Part shown: one piece after another, positions 10,748 to 23,700 of the stretch | Layout of the letters: every line of letters starts with the position of its first letter | Numbering within the stretch: position 1 is the first letter of the stretch | Source of the DNA: Camellia lanceoleosa | Taxonomy: Eukaryota; Streptophyta; Magnoliopsida; Ericales; Theaceae | Assembly: GCA_025200525.1 (NCBI GenBank) | Contig: CM045762.1 | Span: forward strand, 89,532,717 to 89,596,716 | Direction: 5' to 3' | DNA: 64,000 nucleotides | Position numbers and translations under genes: made by a program | The notes under the pieces: generated by a model | Seen by the model: the letters and a program-made list of their open reading frames with translations, nothing else | Database searches by the model: none | What the model was told of the DNA's origin: nothing

Positions 10748-11800
10748 TTAGAGAACTTGACTCGAACTCATGATATCTGGTTTTGACTACACTTGTGTGT
10801 TTCTTTGCATTGCATTTGCATTAGTGCGCCTAGGACACCGTGTTTGCCATCTGCTATTCTGGCGGTTTGCACGAGGCTTGTCTTGTCAAGGCATGTCCAT
10901 AAGGCTTGCGATTCACGAACTCTGCCGATATGGGAACACAAACCCGGTTTCTGGGGCACCCTTGACCATTCGACCTAGTGCATATTGGATCCATAGTGAC
11001 CATTCCAAACTAGGGCAGGGTTGCTTACCCGTTTATAGGTTGTTTGAAGCCATTGTGTGCGTGGTGAAACCCTAGTTCTGACAAAATAGGGCGAAACCCT
11101 ACCCCAACATAGGGGTGTTTTGGCTCTCACTTATACGCTATGTGCTTGTTAGAGTGTGCCTCTCTGAGAATGCATGTATCGGTATGAGTTTGGGCATCGA
11201 ACTGCGGGCATCAGTTTTTGAATTTGGGAATCGAACTGCGGGCATTATCGATGTTGGGAATCGGTTGTCGCGGATATCAGTTGATTTATCGAAACGATGT
11301 CTGAGAATATTGACCCGATGTTGAGGGCGGTGTATAACGACTTACCAAGCGTGTGTTGTTGTATACCCATTGTGTGTGGTGTATTCAATTCAAGCCGTTA
11401 TCTTTGCCCGTTTGTATACCCATTGTGTGTGGTGTATTCAATTTAAGCCGTTATCTTTGCCGTTTGTATACCCATTGTGTGTGGTGTATTCAATTTAATT
11501 TGTTATCTTTGCTTTATTTACGGTTATTTATTTCTTTTTCGCTTTTATTTATCCTTTTGCTAGGGTTTGTAGCACAATTGCTTAGAACCGTCGATACCCC
11601 CAAGCAATACGGACGAGTCGCCCGACTCAACGATCCGAGGATCTAGTTGGCGGACATCGATGTTCCATTCGCTACCCCGGTTTTAGAAGGAGGCAGAAGC
11701 GCGATCCATCGAGCGAAGATTATTGATGCGGTCTACTTTAGAGCAGATAGTCGGGTTGAGATTCCCATTTACGCTATAGAGACACCCTTGCGATTTTTGG
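10748..11800 (+). other. Untranslated leader with short tandem repeats
   Basis: No convincing reading frame. A 51-52-bp unit beginning TGTATACCCATTGTGTGTGG is repeated three times at about 11361-11512. A shorter motif, GGGAATCGAACTGCGGGCAT, occurs twice near 11195-11250. Ogre elements can carry an extra ORF here, but I could not identify one. Confidence 0.6.
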
Positions 11801-13270
11801 ATGGAACAACGAGAACCCAACAATAGGCGATGATCGCGAGATGGTAAGCATGAAGCAAATGCAAGATGATGCTATCCGCGGTAATTTTCGGACAACGAGC
11901 GGCTGTCATGGCCTTGATCTGAGTTGATCACAGATTACAGCAATGAGCAGCGTCTGCTTCGTCGAGCTCCTCCTCCACGGGGCCCCATTACGAACAACTA
12001 CCTGCTGGCGAGAATGCCTCAAACCCTCAAAACGCCCGGCGCCAGAATACCCTCGAATCAGCAGAACATTACGCCACCCCCAAGCGTTCAAGAGGACCAG
12101 GTCATCCAGCGAGTGGCTCGCCCCTTCTACCTGCTGTCCAAAAACATTACCCCTAAGCACCGGACTCTCCATTTGAGTTCGAGGTAGACGAACGACTCTG
12201 AAATTGAGCAAGTTGGAGAAGCTCTTTAAGAAGTCTCAAAGGGCGAAGGCCATCCCAAATATTGAAGGCGGCTATCTTGATGTGGCCGTGACTCTTGCCG
12301 ACAGTTTAAAATGCCCCAGATCGATCGCTTTGATGGAGTGCGAGGATCTATGGTACACCTCGGCTATTCTCGGGCGTCTTAAGACCAATGGGCCTAACTT
12401 GGCCGCAAAAGCTTTCTTTGTTCGGTCGAACCTGTCGGTGTGGCATCCACTTGGTACTCAAAACTTGATGATGATGTGAAAACAAAGCTGGGATGAGATG
12501 GTGAGGCCTTCCTTGCACAATATTCATACAACCGCCGTCGAGGTCACGACTCGTGATCTCGAGGCGACGAGCGAGGAGCCTAAAGAGTCTTTCGATTTCG
12601 TCACCGGTGGAGAGCCAAGGCATCGATGATGACCTTGAGGCCAAGCGATAGAGATCAAATTCGGATGATTGTGCGTAATCTCCGGCCCGGCATTAATGAA
12701 GAAGATGATTTTGATCCCTTTCCCCACCTTCGCGGTCTGCATGATATGGGGATGCGAGATAGAGGATGCAATGAAAGCGAAGTCTGTTTGACCAAGATCG
12801 GGATCGGCCGAAGAACATTTAATCGGAATACCAATGCGGGCCAGTGGCTCTGCCAATACAAGAACCGAGGTCGGAATGGTCACCACCAATCCCCTTCCCA
12901 ACCAAGGTCATGGCGGCCACACCTTTTTCGATGCCTCGGGAGGCGATAATCAAGCCCCAAGATACCAACCCGAGGGCCAGCAACCTTCTCCCCACTCTAT
13001 ATGCCTTTGTCTAAGGTCCTCGGGGTTCTAGTCAGAAAGGGGCACCTGAAACCCTTGGAACCGAGGCCTCTACCGAATCCACTCCCCCCTTCCCATAATC
13101 CAGCCAAATATTGCCAATACCACCTGACATGGTCATGACACCGACCAATGTTACGAGGCTGCGTCATGAGATTCAAGGATCTCATTGACAAGAACATCAT
13201 TCTACCTCCTCAAGGACCCAGCGTCACAAACAACCCACTCCCCAAACACAACCAAGATCCACCAAAAGAG
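11801..13270 (+). pseudogene. gag of the inner element (frame-broken)
   Basis: A possible start is ATG 11801 (MEQREPNN). The capsid-like retrotransposon gag domain is recognisable across several frames: KLEKLFKKSQRAKAIPNIE at about 12204, a stretch corresponding to EVTTRDLEA near 12540, and MMTLRPSDRDQIRMIVRNL at 12626. Near 13110-13150 a CQYH...HDTDQCYE-type zinc-binding remnant is seen, followed by HEIQDLIDKN-like sequence, a Tat-lineage gag hallmark. Gag forms the particle that packages element RNA. At least six small indels and stops break it, so no full protein can be read as given. Confidence 0.75.
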
Positions 13271-14380
13271 TCAACCTTATCCCCTTTGAGGCGCATCTTA
13301 CGATCGGTATCTACATAACTCCTCCCTTACCCAAGCGAGGTGGTCCTTCCCGGCAACCTTGACTTGTGCGTGTTGGACACCTCCCCAACCCAACTGAGCC
13401 AAAAGGTGGTGACCACCGAGAATGGAGCAGGCGGGCTTCGAGAAGCAAAGCAGTTGAATCGGGGTGGAGCTATCTGAGAATTTGGCGAGCTTATGATCCA
13501 GTGGATATATCTTGTCGATGAGCGAGTCTAAAATAAGGATGGGGTTCGGAAGAGGTGAGTTGTGTGTGATCAGGGACAAGCTTGAATCGGCGGGGATGAT
13601 TTGGCTGCGGTGGAAGAGGACCGCCAACCTTCAATTCTCTGGCGAGGAATCGGGGATGCATCGATTAATTGGTTCGAAAATGAGAGTCGGCGAAGTCGTC
13701 GGGTGGTTGGATGATCGGCTGATATTGTACCATTTGTGGCGGAAGGGCGAGGATCGAATTACATTGCGGAGGCGCGGTCTGAAGAATTTCGCTCAAGAGC
13801 GAAACATTTTGAGAACCGCCGCGGTTGTTCTTTGGAGGAACAAGAAAGAGATGGGACTCTGAGAGGCAGAAAAGCAAGAACCATGAGGAAGTTGAGAGTC
13901 TTTGCGGGCGAAGTGAACATCTTTGTGAGCATGAGGAATGAAATTCTTGAGAGCACAAACAAGCGAACCCAGACGGATGCGCTAGGCGCTAATGGAATGT
14001 GGTGGGAAGATGGCGACTTGTATCTTGCCCACCTGAGGCGAAGGCTGGCGGTGGCCGGACGATACACAGTACCTCGAGGAGGTAGACCATATGACTAGAA
14101 GTGGGCGGTATTTCAAGCCCCACACCTTGATCAACAGGGCATCGGGGAAAGATAAGGAGCGAGAAAGCGAAGAAGCAAGTGGAAGAAGAGACATCTTGAA
14201 GCGACTAAAGAAAATACAAGCAGACATCTCCATTTGGGGAATTTGCTTAAGCCGAGGTGCCGTGTTGTCTTATCTGCCATGGATGAGCTAAACTTTCCAT
14301 TGAAACTACATGGAACAACTAGTTGGTTTGGTCTTCCGGGAGGAGGTTCCCGGCATTGACCTTCACGGACAAAGAATTGC
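13271..14380 (+). other. gag-protease linker, poorly conserved
   Basis: Open frames of up to 120 codons exist (13736-14098 and others), rich in Arg, Glu and Lys, but they change frame often and match no domain I recognise. By position this is the gag-to-protease linker of the polyprotein. Confidence 0.5.
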
Positions 14381-14938
14381 CGCTGAGGCGTGGACCATAA
14401 CAGACCTCTCTACATCTCTGTAGAATCACGGGGACAAATGGATTCGGTGGTGCTTGTTGACCTGGGTCCGCTATCAATGTTTGTCGGCGAGCGGCCTATG
14501 CAATTGGGTTAAAACTGCGGACTTCACACCGACTACTCAAATGTCAGGCGTATGATAATACAAGCGGGGATGTCTTGGGGACGGTGAAAATCAAACCAAG
14601 ATTGGGCTGGGCAACCTGAAATAGATTTTCATGTCTTGGAGGTCCTGCATCTTTCAACATGCTTTTAGGCGACCACAGTTGCATCGGTGAAGGCCGTCTC
14701 ATCTACTCTACATCAAATGGTGAAATACCCCTTTGGAAAGGGAGTAGCCATTGTTTTGGGAACTCATCAATCCATCCCCCTCAGGAGGTATCTCGCCGAT
14801 CTGGAGATTGAACACGGCATGGAGGATATGTTTATATCGGGATTTACTTTGGTGAGGCAGGGTGGTACAAAACATAATGGTGTGAATGAGGGTTTGTATG
14901 TCGGCGCTCAAGCCGTCTACCTCATGAACAAGCTCTGA
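14381..14938 (+). pseudogene. Aspartic protease region of pol (inner element)
   Basis: The stretch begins with HNRPLYISVESRGQMDSVVL, then LVDLGPLSMF. By position LVDLG is the protease active-site loop (family form D-x-G-S/A), and the residue after Gly is Pro here, which would be odd for a working enzyme. DVLGTVKIK follows near 14570, then a WLH-KAVSSTLHQMVKYPFGKG stretch from 14687. The frame changes at least twice. The protease would cut the gag-pol polyprotein. Confidence 0.65.
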
Positions 14939-15692
14939 CATATCCAGGATGGGATTGGGAAAAGCGGCGGAAAGGTGTCATGGCGTTGGCGAAGTGCCAC
15001 ATAATCCACATACCTTTGGATTAGGTTATCTGCCTACCAAAAAATTGGACGAGGAAAGGAAAGAAATGGCCCGGCGGGGCGAGGCAAAGCAGTGGGAAGC
15101 CTTTTGATCTAATGCATAGGCCCATCTGGGGTACCACTGAGCAGACGCTTCGTCGGGAGGAAAGATTTTCCATTTGCGGCTTCCCGAGAACCATGGTTGA
15201 GCAGCGGAGGAAGCGTGCAGGTTCGAAATCTTCTTCGACTGCAACTATCAGGGGATAGCGTTGCTAGAAGCGAGCAGACCCAACAAGCGAGGCCGAAGCG
15301 AGAATGAGGCGGTGAGTCTGAGGGCCTTGAATTGGAAATGGGGTATGGCATGTCTCCTCTCGATCCTCCGATCGACCGAGATTGCAGGGAATAACGTCGC
15401 GGTTTCCATGATTGGAGATAAAGCAATTGCCAGCCATGACTATCTTGGGCCTTGTCGATCGCACCCTCTCTCATTTGGCGATCTGAGGAGGATTCTTATC
15501 CAGCGATTAAGGTCGGGTAGTGGCGAATCTGATCCACGAGTCTTCGAGTCGGAATCGGGTTCAGCTCGGTGAGTCTGAGTCTGGTACTCTGAGGATGTTA
15601 ACGGATGCGAGTCTTGTCGGTCGTCTTTCCTTTTCTTTTGAGTCTGTTGTAGCGATGAATTGGATGATCTGGATGAACTTAATGAGAATGAG

Positions 15693-15772
15693 GTGAATGT
15701 GGTTTCAGTACTTTTACGTGCCCTAATTTATTGCATTAACTTTCGGACTTTCAAAATTTTGATCAAAAGCAG
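15693..15772 (+). other. Candidate intron between protease and reverse transcriptase
   Basis: Coding-like DDLDELNENE sequence ends at GAG|GTGAATG (15693). After AAAAGCAG (ending 15772) coding-like sequence resumes with a DEVPPVLQRLIEQE-type run. The 80 bp between does not read like pol. Ogre elements are known to have a spliced intron at this place. Splicing here is inferred only. Confidence 0.4.
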
Positions 15773-16760
15773 CGAGACGAAGTGCCTCCGGTTTTACAGC
15801 GTTTAATTGAGCAAGAGCGGAGAGATTTGTTAAGCCTTTAGCGGATGAAATCATTTACGTGAATATTAGTCTTGAGGAGGACCCTTGGTGGTCGGATCGG
15901 GTCCACGTTGTCTTCGGAACGCGGCGCTTAGTCGCTTTATTAAAAGATTTCAAAGATGTTTTAGCGTGGTCCTCACGAAGACATGCAGAATCGATCTGAG
16001 ATTATGCGACATCGGATCCCCTTGACCCGAGGCCCGACCTATTAGCGAAGCTTCGAAGGATCCGCCGGATTGGGCTCTCAAGATCAAGAAGAGGTCACCA
16101 AGCAAATTGGCCTTGAGCTTCTGCTAATGTCGAGAATATCCACTTGGTTGGCCAACATAGTGCGTCTTAGAAGAAAGATGGCAAGATCGGGTGTGCGTAG
16201 ACTTGAGTTCATGCGAGCGGTCAGAAGGGCGACTTTCCCTGCCACACATTGATGAGCTAGTGGACTTCTGGCGGGGCATGCCTTTGCTCTCGTTCATGGA
16301 TGGCTTCTCGGGCTATAACGGATCGTGATGGCACGGAGGGCGGAGAAGGCGCATTCACCACCCGTAGAACATCTGCTATCGGGTCATGCCGTTTGGGTTG
16401 AAGAATCTTTGGGGCTACTTATCAGCGGGCGCGACCACAATACTACATGATATGATCCACAAAGAGGTAGAGGTGTCGTGGGCGACATGATTGTCAAGTC
16501 CAAAGAAAGAGGGCCACTACACGCCTTGCATAAGTTTTCCAAAGGATCGGGGAATTGAGTTGCGGTTAAACCCTCGAAATGTCGTTTGGTGTTCTGGGGG
16601 AAAAATCTTTGGGGTTTACGATTACACAAAGGGGCATCGAGTCGACCCTTCCAAAATCAAGGCCATCTTAGAAATGCCACCACCAAAAGGCGAAAAAAGA
16701 GGTGCGAGGCTTTACGGGTAAAGTGCAATTCATAAGGCGGTTTATTTCAAAACTAACCTT
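15773..16760 (+). pseudogene. Reverse transcriptase region of pol (inner element)
   Basis: The pre-RT part reads LVALLKDFKDVLAWS near 15930. Fingers and palm follow, with TWLANIV near 16140, PHIDELV near 16245 and LSFMDGFSGYN at about 16290, then a YRVMPFGLKN-like stretch near 16375. The YVDDM catalytic box should lie near 16465-16490, but here it reads EVEVS...GDMIVKSKE, with the box damaged by small indels. The frame shifts repeatedly. Reverse transcriptase would copy element RNA to DNA. Confidence 0.75.
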
Positions 16761-17560
16761 GACTTGTGAACCACTTTTTGGTCTTACGAAGAAAGGCAAC
16801 AAATTCAATGGGACGGCGGTGCCAAGGCTGCGTTTGAGCAGTTAAAGAATATCTCTGAGAACCCACCGTTTATCACCACGAGAATCGGAAGCCGTTGATT
16901 TTGTACTGTCGATGTTGAGACCACAATGAAATTTGCATGCTTACTGAGAATCGAAGATAGGGCGGAGAAAGCCATCTATTATTTGAGCAAGAAAATGCTA
17001 GAGTATGAGACCGGTATCGCATTTGGAAAAAGGCTTGCTTAGCTCTGGTATGGGCTACGAGGAAGGCTTGGCACTACTGTTAGCTCACTCTGTAATCTTT
17101 GGTTTAGCGACTTGATCCCATCAAATATCTTTTAGAAACCGGTAACTACGGGTAGGCTAGCTCGTTGGTTCTTTGTTGCTCTCGAATTTGATCTTACATA
17201 TGTGGCGCAAGTCGGTAAAGAAGCGGAAGCGATAGCGAGTTCCTTGCCGACCATCCGGTTGAGGGATGAAGCGATTGAGTACCTATTCCCGGATGAAGCA
17301 ATTACGCATATCGGCGAGAAAGTTGGACAATGTACTTTGGCGGGCGTCAAATCAACATGGGTATGGGATAGGAGTGTTCTTGATAGCACCGACAATTCCG
17401 TATCCCTCTAGCCTTCAAACTCCGTTTCAAAGTCTCAAATAACGAAGCGAGAATCTGGCGTGCATTCTTTGGTATGGGCGACCACGGAATTAGGGGCAAG
17501 GCAATTTGGGCGTCATCGAGATTCGAATCTTGTTGTGTCTCAAGCTAAAGAGGCTGGAAA
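16761..17560 (+). pseudogene. RNase H and second (archaeal-type) RNase H region
   Basis: FGLTKKGNKFNWDG-type sequence near 16778 and the ACLALV...YLLAHSV stretch near 17035 mark the connection and first RNase H. A LARWL--LSEFDLTYVAQ run follows at 17158-17210. From about 17330 a second RNase H-like stretch ends PLAFKLRFKVSNNEA near 17405-17445. A second RNase H of archaeal type after the first is a Tat-lineage hallmark, so this supports the lineage call. The frame is broken many times. Confidence 0.65.
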
Positions 17561-19007
17561 GTAAAGAAAGAAAATATGATGATGTATCACCAAACCTTGG
17601 ATTTCTTGATTCCTCGGTTTGAAAAGTTAAGTTTTACTCATCTACTAAGAGAACAACAAGTTCGCGGCTTTAGCAACTCTATCATCCATGATAGACATCC
17701 CGTGGAGTCGAATCGTCCGGTCATTATCGACGAAATTACTTTTTGCCTATGAGTCGATTGCGACCATAGATGAAGTTGGGGCGAACACCCACGGTATTCG
17801 ACATACGGAACTTTTGGAAACAGAAACATAGCAGCGAGGGGTAAATGCGAAAGACATGAGGTCAATCAGAAGATTGTCAGTCCAGATCATCATCTGCGGG
17901 GGTAAACTGTATAGAAGAGGGCATCTGGGAATGCATAAAGCGTGTGTTGATCTTTGAAGAGTCAGCGTCGATGGAAGCCATCCACGGGGTGAATCGGTGC
18001 ACATATGAATGGGGTGATGTTGGCTAGGAAGATCCTTAGGCAAGGTTATTATTGGTCCACCATGGAGGAGGATTGTATCGGTTTCGTCAGGCGATGCCAC
18101 AAATGTCAGATTCATGCAAATCGCATGAACATTCCGCCGTCAAAGGTGTACAACATGACCGCCATGGCCTTTTTACATGCAGGGAATTGATGTGATCGGG
18201 CAAATCACGCGAAAGGGTCAAATGGGCATGAGTTCATCCTCGTAGCGATAGATTACTTCACAAAGTGGGTTGAGGCCCAATCTTATGCGGTGTTGAAAGC
18301 TTCACCGTTGCAAAATTCATCGAAACAACATCATCTGCCGCTACGAGTCCGAATGAAATAGTCTCGGACAATGGTTCCCACTTCAAGAAGGAGGTGATTG
18401 ACTTGTTGGAGAAATACAGCGTGGCTTTTCATAAGTCGTCTACTTACGCCGCAAACCAGCGGGCGATTGAGGCCGCCAACAAGAATATCAAGCGCATATT
18501 ACGAAGATGGTGGAAACCTCGAGGGTGGCGGATAAGTTGCCATTTGCTCTATGGGGCTCTGAGGACTTGATCGAGAACTTCTCTTTGGGCGACTCCGTAT
18601 TCATTAGTCTATGGGATGGGCCGTTCTACCAATTGAGATCGAGGTCCCATCATTGCGAGTATTGGCGAGTGCGGATAGCCAAAGCGGATTAGCGACATAG
18701 ATTTGAAGAACTCATGCTCTTTGATGAAAGGAGATTGAAAGCAACGTACCACGTTCGGGGTTATCAGCGAGAATCGCCGGGCTTTCAACAAGAAGGTTAA
18801 GTCCGAGAACTTGAAAGAAGGAGATTTGGTACTCAAAGACAACAGAGCTCCCATCCACGACCCAAGGGGCAAGTTCGGACCCAATTGGTGGTCCCTACAT
18901 CATCAAGTCAATGCAGTGGGATTGGGTACGTGGTTACGATGGATCTAGATGGCTTGGAGTTTTCCCAACCGATCAATATGGACAAGTTGAAGAAATACTA
19001 CCCTTGA
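17561..19007 (+). pseudogene. Integrase region of pol (inner element)
   Basis: The zinc-binding part is clear: HMNGVMLARKILRQGYYWST from about 18002, then RRCHKCQIHANRMN, giving the HHCC arrangement. The catalytic core follows: GIDVIGQI near 18185 (first Asp), DYFTKWVEAQSYA, VSDNGSHFKKE near 18360 (second Asp) and AIEAANKNIKRI near 18465 (Glu). The C-terminal domain corresponds to 3-455 of the outer copy and ends at TGA about 19005-19007. Small deletions break the frame between these blocks. Stretch 17561-17984 is the RNase H-integrase linker. Confidence 0.8.
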
Positions 19008-19834
19008 GAGGCTCGCTGGGCGAAAACCGAAAAGGCGACCTAGGCAAAACTTCGAGCATAGAAAATTTGAAAATTATAAAAGCCCGAGCTCATAAGGTTG
19101 AAAACCATAAAAGGCGGCCTTGGCAAAAGTTAGGCGCAAAGGAGAGCAAAAACACTCGGCGAACCTAACCACGAACTCGTAAGACTTGATTCCCATCTTT
19201 GGGATCGTGGCGACTTCATCTTGAAGTTCGGTCACAATCTTTTCCCGATCAACTTAGTCCATTTTGATCACCTCGGTCATCTTTATTCATCGGCATTCAC
19301 TCGATCTCGATGCAGTGCTATTCAAACTAGGGGCAACTTTCCGTTGCAATGAAGTGTCGCGGCATCATTAGGACTAGGGCAACTTTCCGTTGCCACATTT
19401 TGCCAAGCACCTTTTTCAGACTAGGGCAACTTTCCGGTTGCTAGGATTGAGGTTGTGTATCTCGTTAATGATTTGAGCGTGTCGATTGATCCATATCGAA
19501 AATAGTTTTGAAAAGTTTTCATAAAAGTTGACTTTGTTCAAATTAATCTTTTCACAACTAAGACCATTTTGGACCAAAAGCGGGGTTTTGATTACCACAA
19601 CCTTCAATTTCATTAATTTCAAAGCGAGTTCTTTTGCTCTTGCATACAATTGAAGTTGTTTTTCATTACACTCACGCTAGAAAACTTTGAAAGTACTAAT
19701 AAAGCAATAAATGGGGCATAGTCTGGTCGGTGTCCTGCGCCCCCTCGAGCTAGTCAAAGCTTGATGCCAACTTAGGCCCGGCTTGTATGACCGAACAAAG
19801 CGCGAATGGAATGGGAGATAAAATATCTGATGAG
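19008..19834 (+). other. Post-pol spacer of the inner element
   Basis: It is homologous to 456-1109. ACTAGGGGCAACTTTCCG-type units occur three times at about 19330, 19370 and 19420. No protein-coding frame is supported. Confidence 0.6.
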
Positions 19835-20368
19835 TCAAGCCGTCAGGCGGATCGGTATCTTGGAACTTCTTTGTAACTCATTTGAAAAGATTAAGCGAGG
19901 CGGCGCCATGCAATGCGATCTGGCGACAAGTTCGCATCCATTGAACCACCGGCTCTCATCGGGAGCATTAACTAAGCGTTGCGAAAAAGAAGTAGCAGCG
20001 AAATTTGAATAAGCGAGCAAGAGTCCACAACTTGCAACTTCTCCATCAACTATATCACGGGGAGGGATGAACAATGAGAGAATAAAGGATAGAGATGTGA
20101 CGAGAGAAAAGTAAGATAAGGGTTTTGCGAGAAAAAGTTGAGCAGGGTCAGTGATGTAAGCAAATACAAGTGAGCTTGGGTGGGAAACATTACCTATAGC
20201 GATGTGGACTCCTGCCGTCGATTGTCTCCGGTAGAAGGCATCGGGCCTATCAATTTTGGAGAGACTGCATAATCCAGATAGTCCACCAGATGTACATCGT
20301 GTTATATTTTTGCTTATCGAGTTGTCGTCTTTGCTTATTGAGTTGTAAGTTTTGACAAGCTGTCGCAT
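19835..20368 (-). pseudogene. Remnant of the antisense DUF7745-like gene (inner element)
   Basis: The minus strand keeps pieces matching the end of the outer gene's first exon (FYRRQ... at about 20220-20240, then GNVSHPSS after the equivalent of the CTATAG|GTAATG splice site) and the downstream exon near 19960-20050. Most of the outer gene's exon 1 (about 1870-2735 of the window) has no counterpart, so an internal deletion of roughly 0.85 kb is inferred. Confidence 0.55.
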
Positions 20369-20789
20369 TTTGCGTTTTGAGATGTTATCTTTTGATTACA
20401 CATTTTGTTAAGTCTTGTCTATTAGTCGTTAGCATTATTGTACTTTGTTTATCGAGTTGTAAACTTCGCTAAGATCTGTTTTATTTCTTAGTGAGTCGTT
20501 TTGTTTTGCTTTGTTCGTCGGTTCCCTACCTAACGGTAAATACATGGTAGCATTTCCATTCAATTCCATTTTGTGCAAAATAATGCGATGCGATCTTTGA
20601 GAATTTCAAATACAACATCTTTTCAAAAATTTGTTTCATTTCATCATGTCTTACAAAAATAAAGGTACAAGTTTCTGAAAATAAAAGCGCCTAACAAATG
20701 TGCAAAGTGCTACAAACTACTAGCTAAAAAGTAGAATAAAGCGAGGAAATAACATCGGTGCCCTCGGGAGGCGAAGGGAGGCCCCTCAT
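20369..20789. other. Spacer with TTATCGAGTTGT repeats
   Basis: A short phrase, TTGCTTATCGAGTTGT, recurs irregularly from 20310 to 20465. It also occurs at 2735-2800 in the outer copy. No gene is seen. Confidence 0.5.
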
Positions 20790-23700
20790 CCTTTCTGCGG
20801 GATAATCTCTACATCATCATCACCATCTGGATCGGGCTGTCATCCTCCGGATCCCCTCGAGCTCGTCTCGCTCTCGGAACCAAGACCCGGGGCCTCCCTC
20901 TCCGAGAGGCGCCCGTGACACATGATCTGCGATCTCCTCCTCGTCATCCTCGGCGATGGGTGCCTGCGTCTGCGAGCGACCCTCGCCCGGCTCCTCGATG
21001 AGACACTGGATGGTCGGCTCCTCCGATCCACAGCCTCGGGTAGGTCTAGCACCTCGACCTCTCTGAGAGGGCCGTGCTTTGGCAGTGAGGAAGCATATCT
21101 GGGAGGCATCTGAAGATGCAAAGTGCAATACATCAGTTCAAGCATAAAAAGCGGTGTAAATCACGAGAATGTGAAAAGGGTGTGTGTCGGATGTGCTCTA
21201 CGATCTATCGATATAGCGAAGGTCTAAAAGCAGGAGTATCATCGAAACATGCTAGTATGAGGAAAATGGGCAGTACCTCCACACCGCGATGCTCATCTGC
21301 GTCTCCTCCAGTAGATCATGCCCTCGAATGAGGCCGGCATCCGGCGGCTTCGTCCGTATATTCAACGAGGAGGCCAAATACAAATGCAAAATTATCGATA
21401 TGAATCAATGTTCAAATATTTGGTGATAAATCAAAATTTGAAAAAACATCTGGGCGAGTCGGGGTCTCTAACATATCTGTGATCGAGCGAGGAGGCTCTA
21501 TCGGAATCTGGTAGGCGTCCCCAAATCACCGGTTAAATCGGCTTCGCATGCGGCATGTCACCTGGATGATCAAGAGGCGGAGGATTGGAGGGATCGAGCG
21601 CCCCCACCTCTGGATCTGCCGGCCTGCTAGAAGAAGGGATATACGTGGCATGGGCGCGACTTCGAACGGCGCGCGATGAGGTCGTCTTGGGAGCCGCACT
21701 CCGTCAGCGGGGCATCAAATATATCTTGGCGGTAGGTGGCGTAGTTCCCATCGAGATGATGCAACAAAGCGTCAACGCCTGCATATCTTGCTCGACCTCC
21801 TCGAGGATAATCTATCGGCCGATCCGCATGGTGTGCGGAGGCCTGCGGCGAGTGTCTGAGAATCGCCCCCATATCGGCGTTAAGCGTTCCCCGAGAACCA
21901 AACCTGCCGGCGGTCCCTCGGCGAGGAATCTATCTGACAACAACTCGGCGCTCGAGTCTGAGTCTCAAGCTCGTCACGAAAGCGCCCAGGCGCGAGCGTC
22001 TGTGGATAACGATATACAAATCGGTCGAAATCGGATATCTGAGCGGATCAAAGATAAAAATAAAAAGGCGAGAGTTCAAGCAATACCTCTGTCGCTCGAG
22101 CAGTATCAAAGTATCGTCGCGAGAGGAGAGAGTCTCTCGAGGCCTCGCCGGATGCTCTCCCTCAAACATTAAAGAAAATGGAGTCATAGGAGGTCCCACC
22201 ACCTCCATCTCGGGGCAATGTGGGAAGTATACATACACAGGTGAGAAAGGCAATGCAGTGTGAGTACAAAGTGCTAAAAGCGAGAATCTGAGAATGCAAA
22301 GTCGCCCGTGTGTGTCAGATGAACAAGTAATGAGGAGCAAAATGAAAATCAAGAGGGCCGGATTGTACCTCCCGGGCTCTCCAGTAGCCGCCAAGTAAGT
22401 CCCCTCGTGTGCGAGAGACTGCGCTCATGTAGCGATAAGGAGTAGCCGGGCCCGCCCCAATCCTCTTGGCTCACTGTGATAGGTCCACTAGGCGCTCGAT
22501 AAGTACAACCCTACCATGTTCCCTCTGTCGGCGAACAAGGTGGTGCAGAGGAGGTACATAAGGAAACCACAGGCGTCTTGCTCCGCCTCCTCGAGTCTCG
22601 GGCTCCATCTGTGGCCTTGGGAAATAGGAAGCAAACCCGGGAGTGTCGGACTCTCCTGAACCTCTGTCTCTGGTAGGTGTGTCCCCAACAAATGCATCGA
22701 GGACTGCCACTCACCCATATCCTCGTCATAGGGAATGGGCCTACCGCCTAAGTCTAGGCGGTGAGCATAGCGAAATCCGGTGGGGTCATGGTCATGTCCC
22801 CGTCATGAAAAAATGGAAGGAATTGGTAGTGTCCCACCTCTCTGCTAAAAGCTGCAAATAGGGTCCTACTAATGAGGCAACGAGATAACCCTCTGAGAAT
22901 GGCCCAAATCTGCAAGATCGACCAATCCAGGACGACTTAGGAAGCTCAAAATACCATTCCCTTGCGTGCCGAGCCATATCCTCGCCTTGTCAGAAACGAA
23001 CTGCATTTAGAATCAATGCATGGATCGACAAATGAAGTGAAAATGAAATTTGTGTGCAAATGAAAAGCGAAAATGCGTGTTGATAAATTTGGTATTTGAA
23101 ATTGCGTGTTCAAAGTTTGATACATCGAGTTTGGAATGTGTGTTCTACTCAACATCGATTAGGTGTGTGTTCGCTTCAAATTGGGACCGTGTGTTCTACT
23201 CAACATCGATTAACGTGTGTTAAGCTTCAAGTTTGGGATGTGTTCTACTCAACATCGATTAAACGTGTGTTAAGCTTCAAATTGGGACCGTGTGTTCTAC
23301 TCAACATCGATGGCTGTGTGTTCGCTTCAAATTGGGACCGTGTGTTCTACTCAACATCGATTAGTGTGTGTTCTTCAAGTTTGGAATGCGTGTTCTACTC
23401 AACATCGATTAGTGTGTGTTCGCTTCAAATTGGGACCGTGTGTTCTACTCAACATCGATTAAACGTGTGTTAAGCTTCAAATTGGGAATTGCGTGTTCTA
23501 CTCAACATCGATTAATTTGTGCGTTTGCTTCAAGTTTGGGATTGTGTGTTCTACTCAACATCGGTGAATTTGTGTGTTCGCTTCAAATTGGGACCGTGTG
23601 TTCTACTCAACGTCAGTGGGCTGTGTGTTCGCTTCAAATCTGGGCTGTGTGTTCGGTGCTTCAAGTTTAGGGCTGTGTGTTCAGAAAATCTGAGTTTTGG

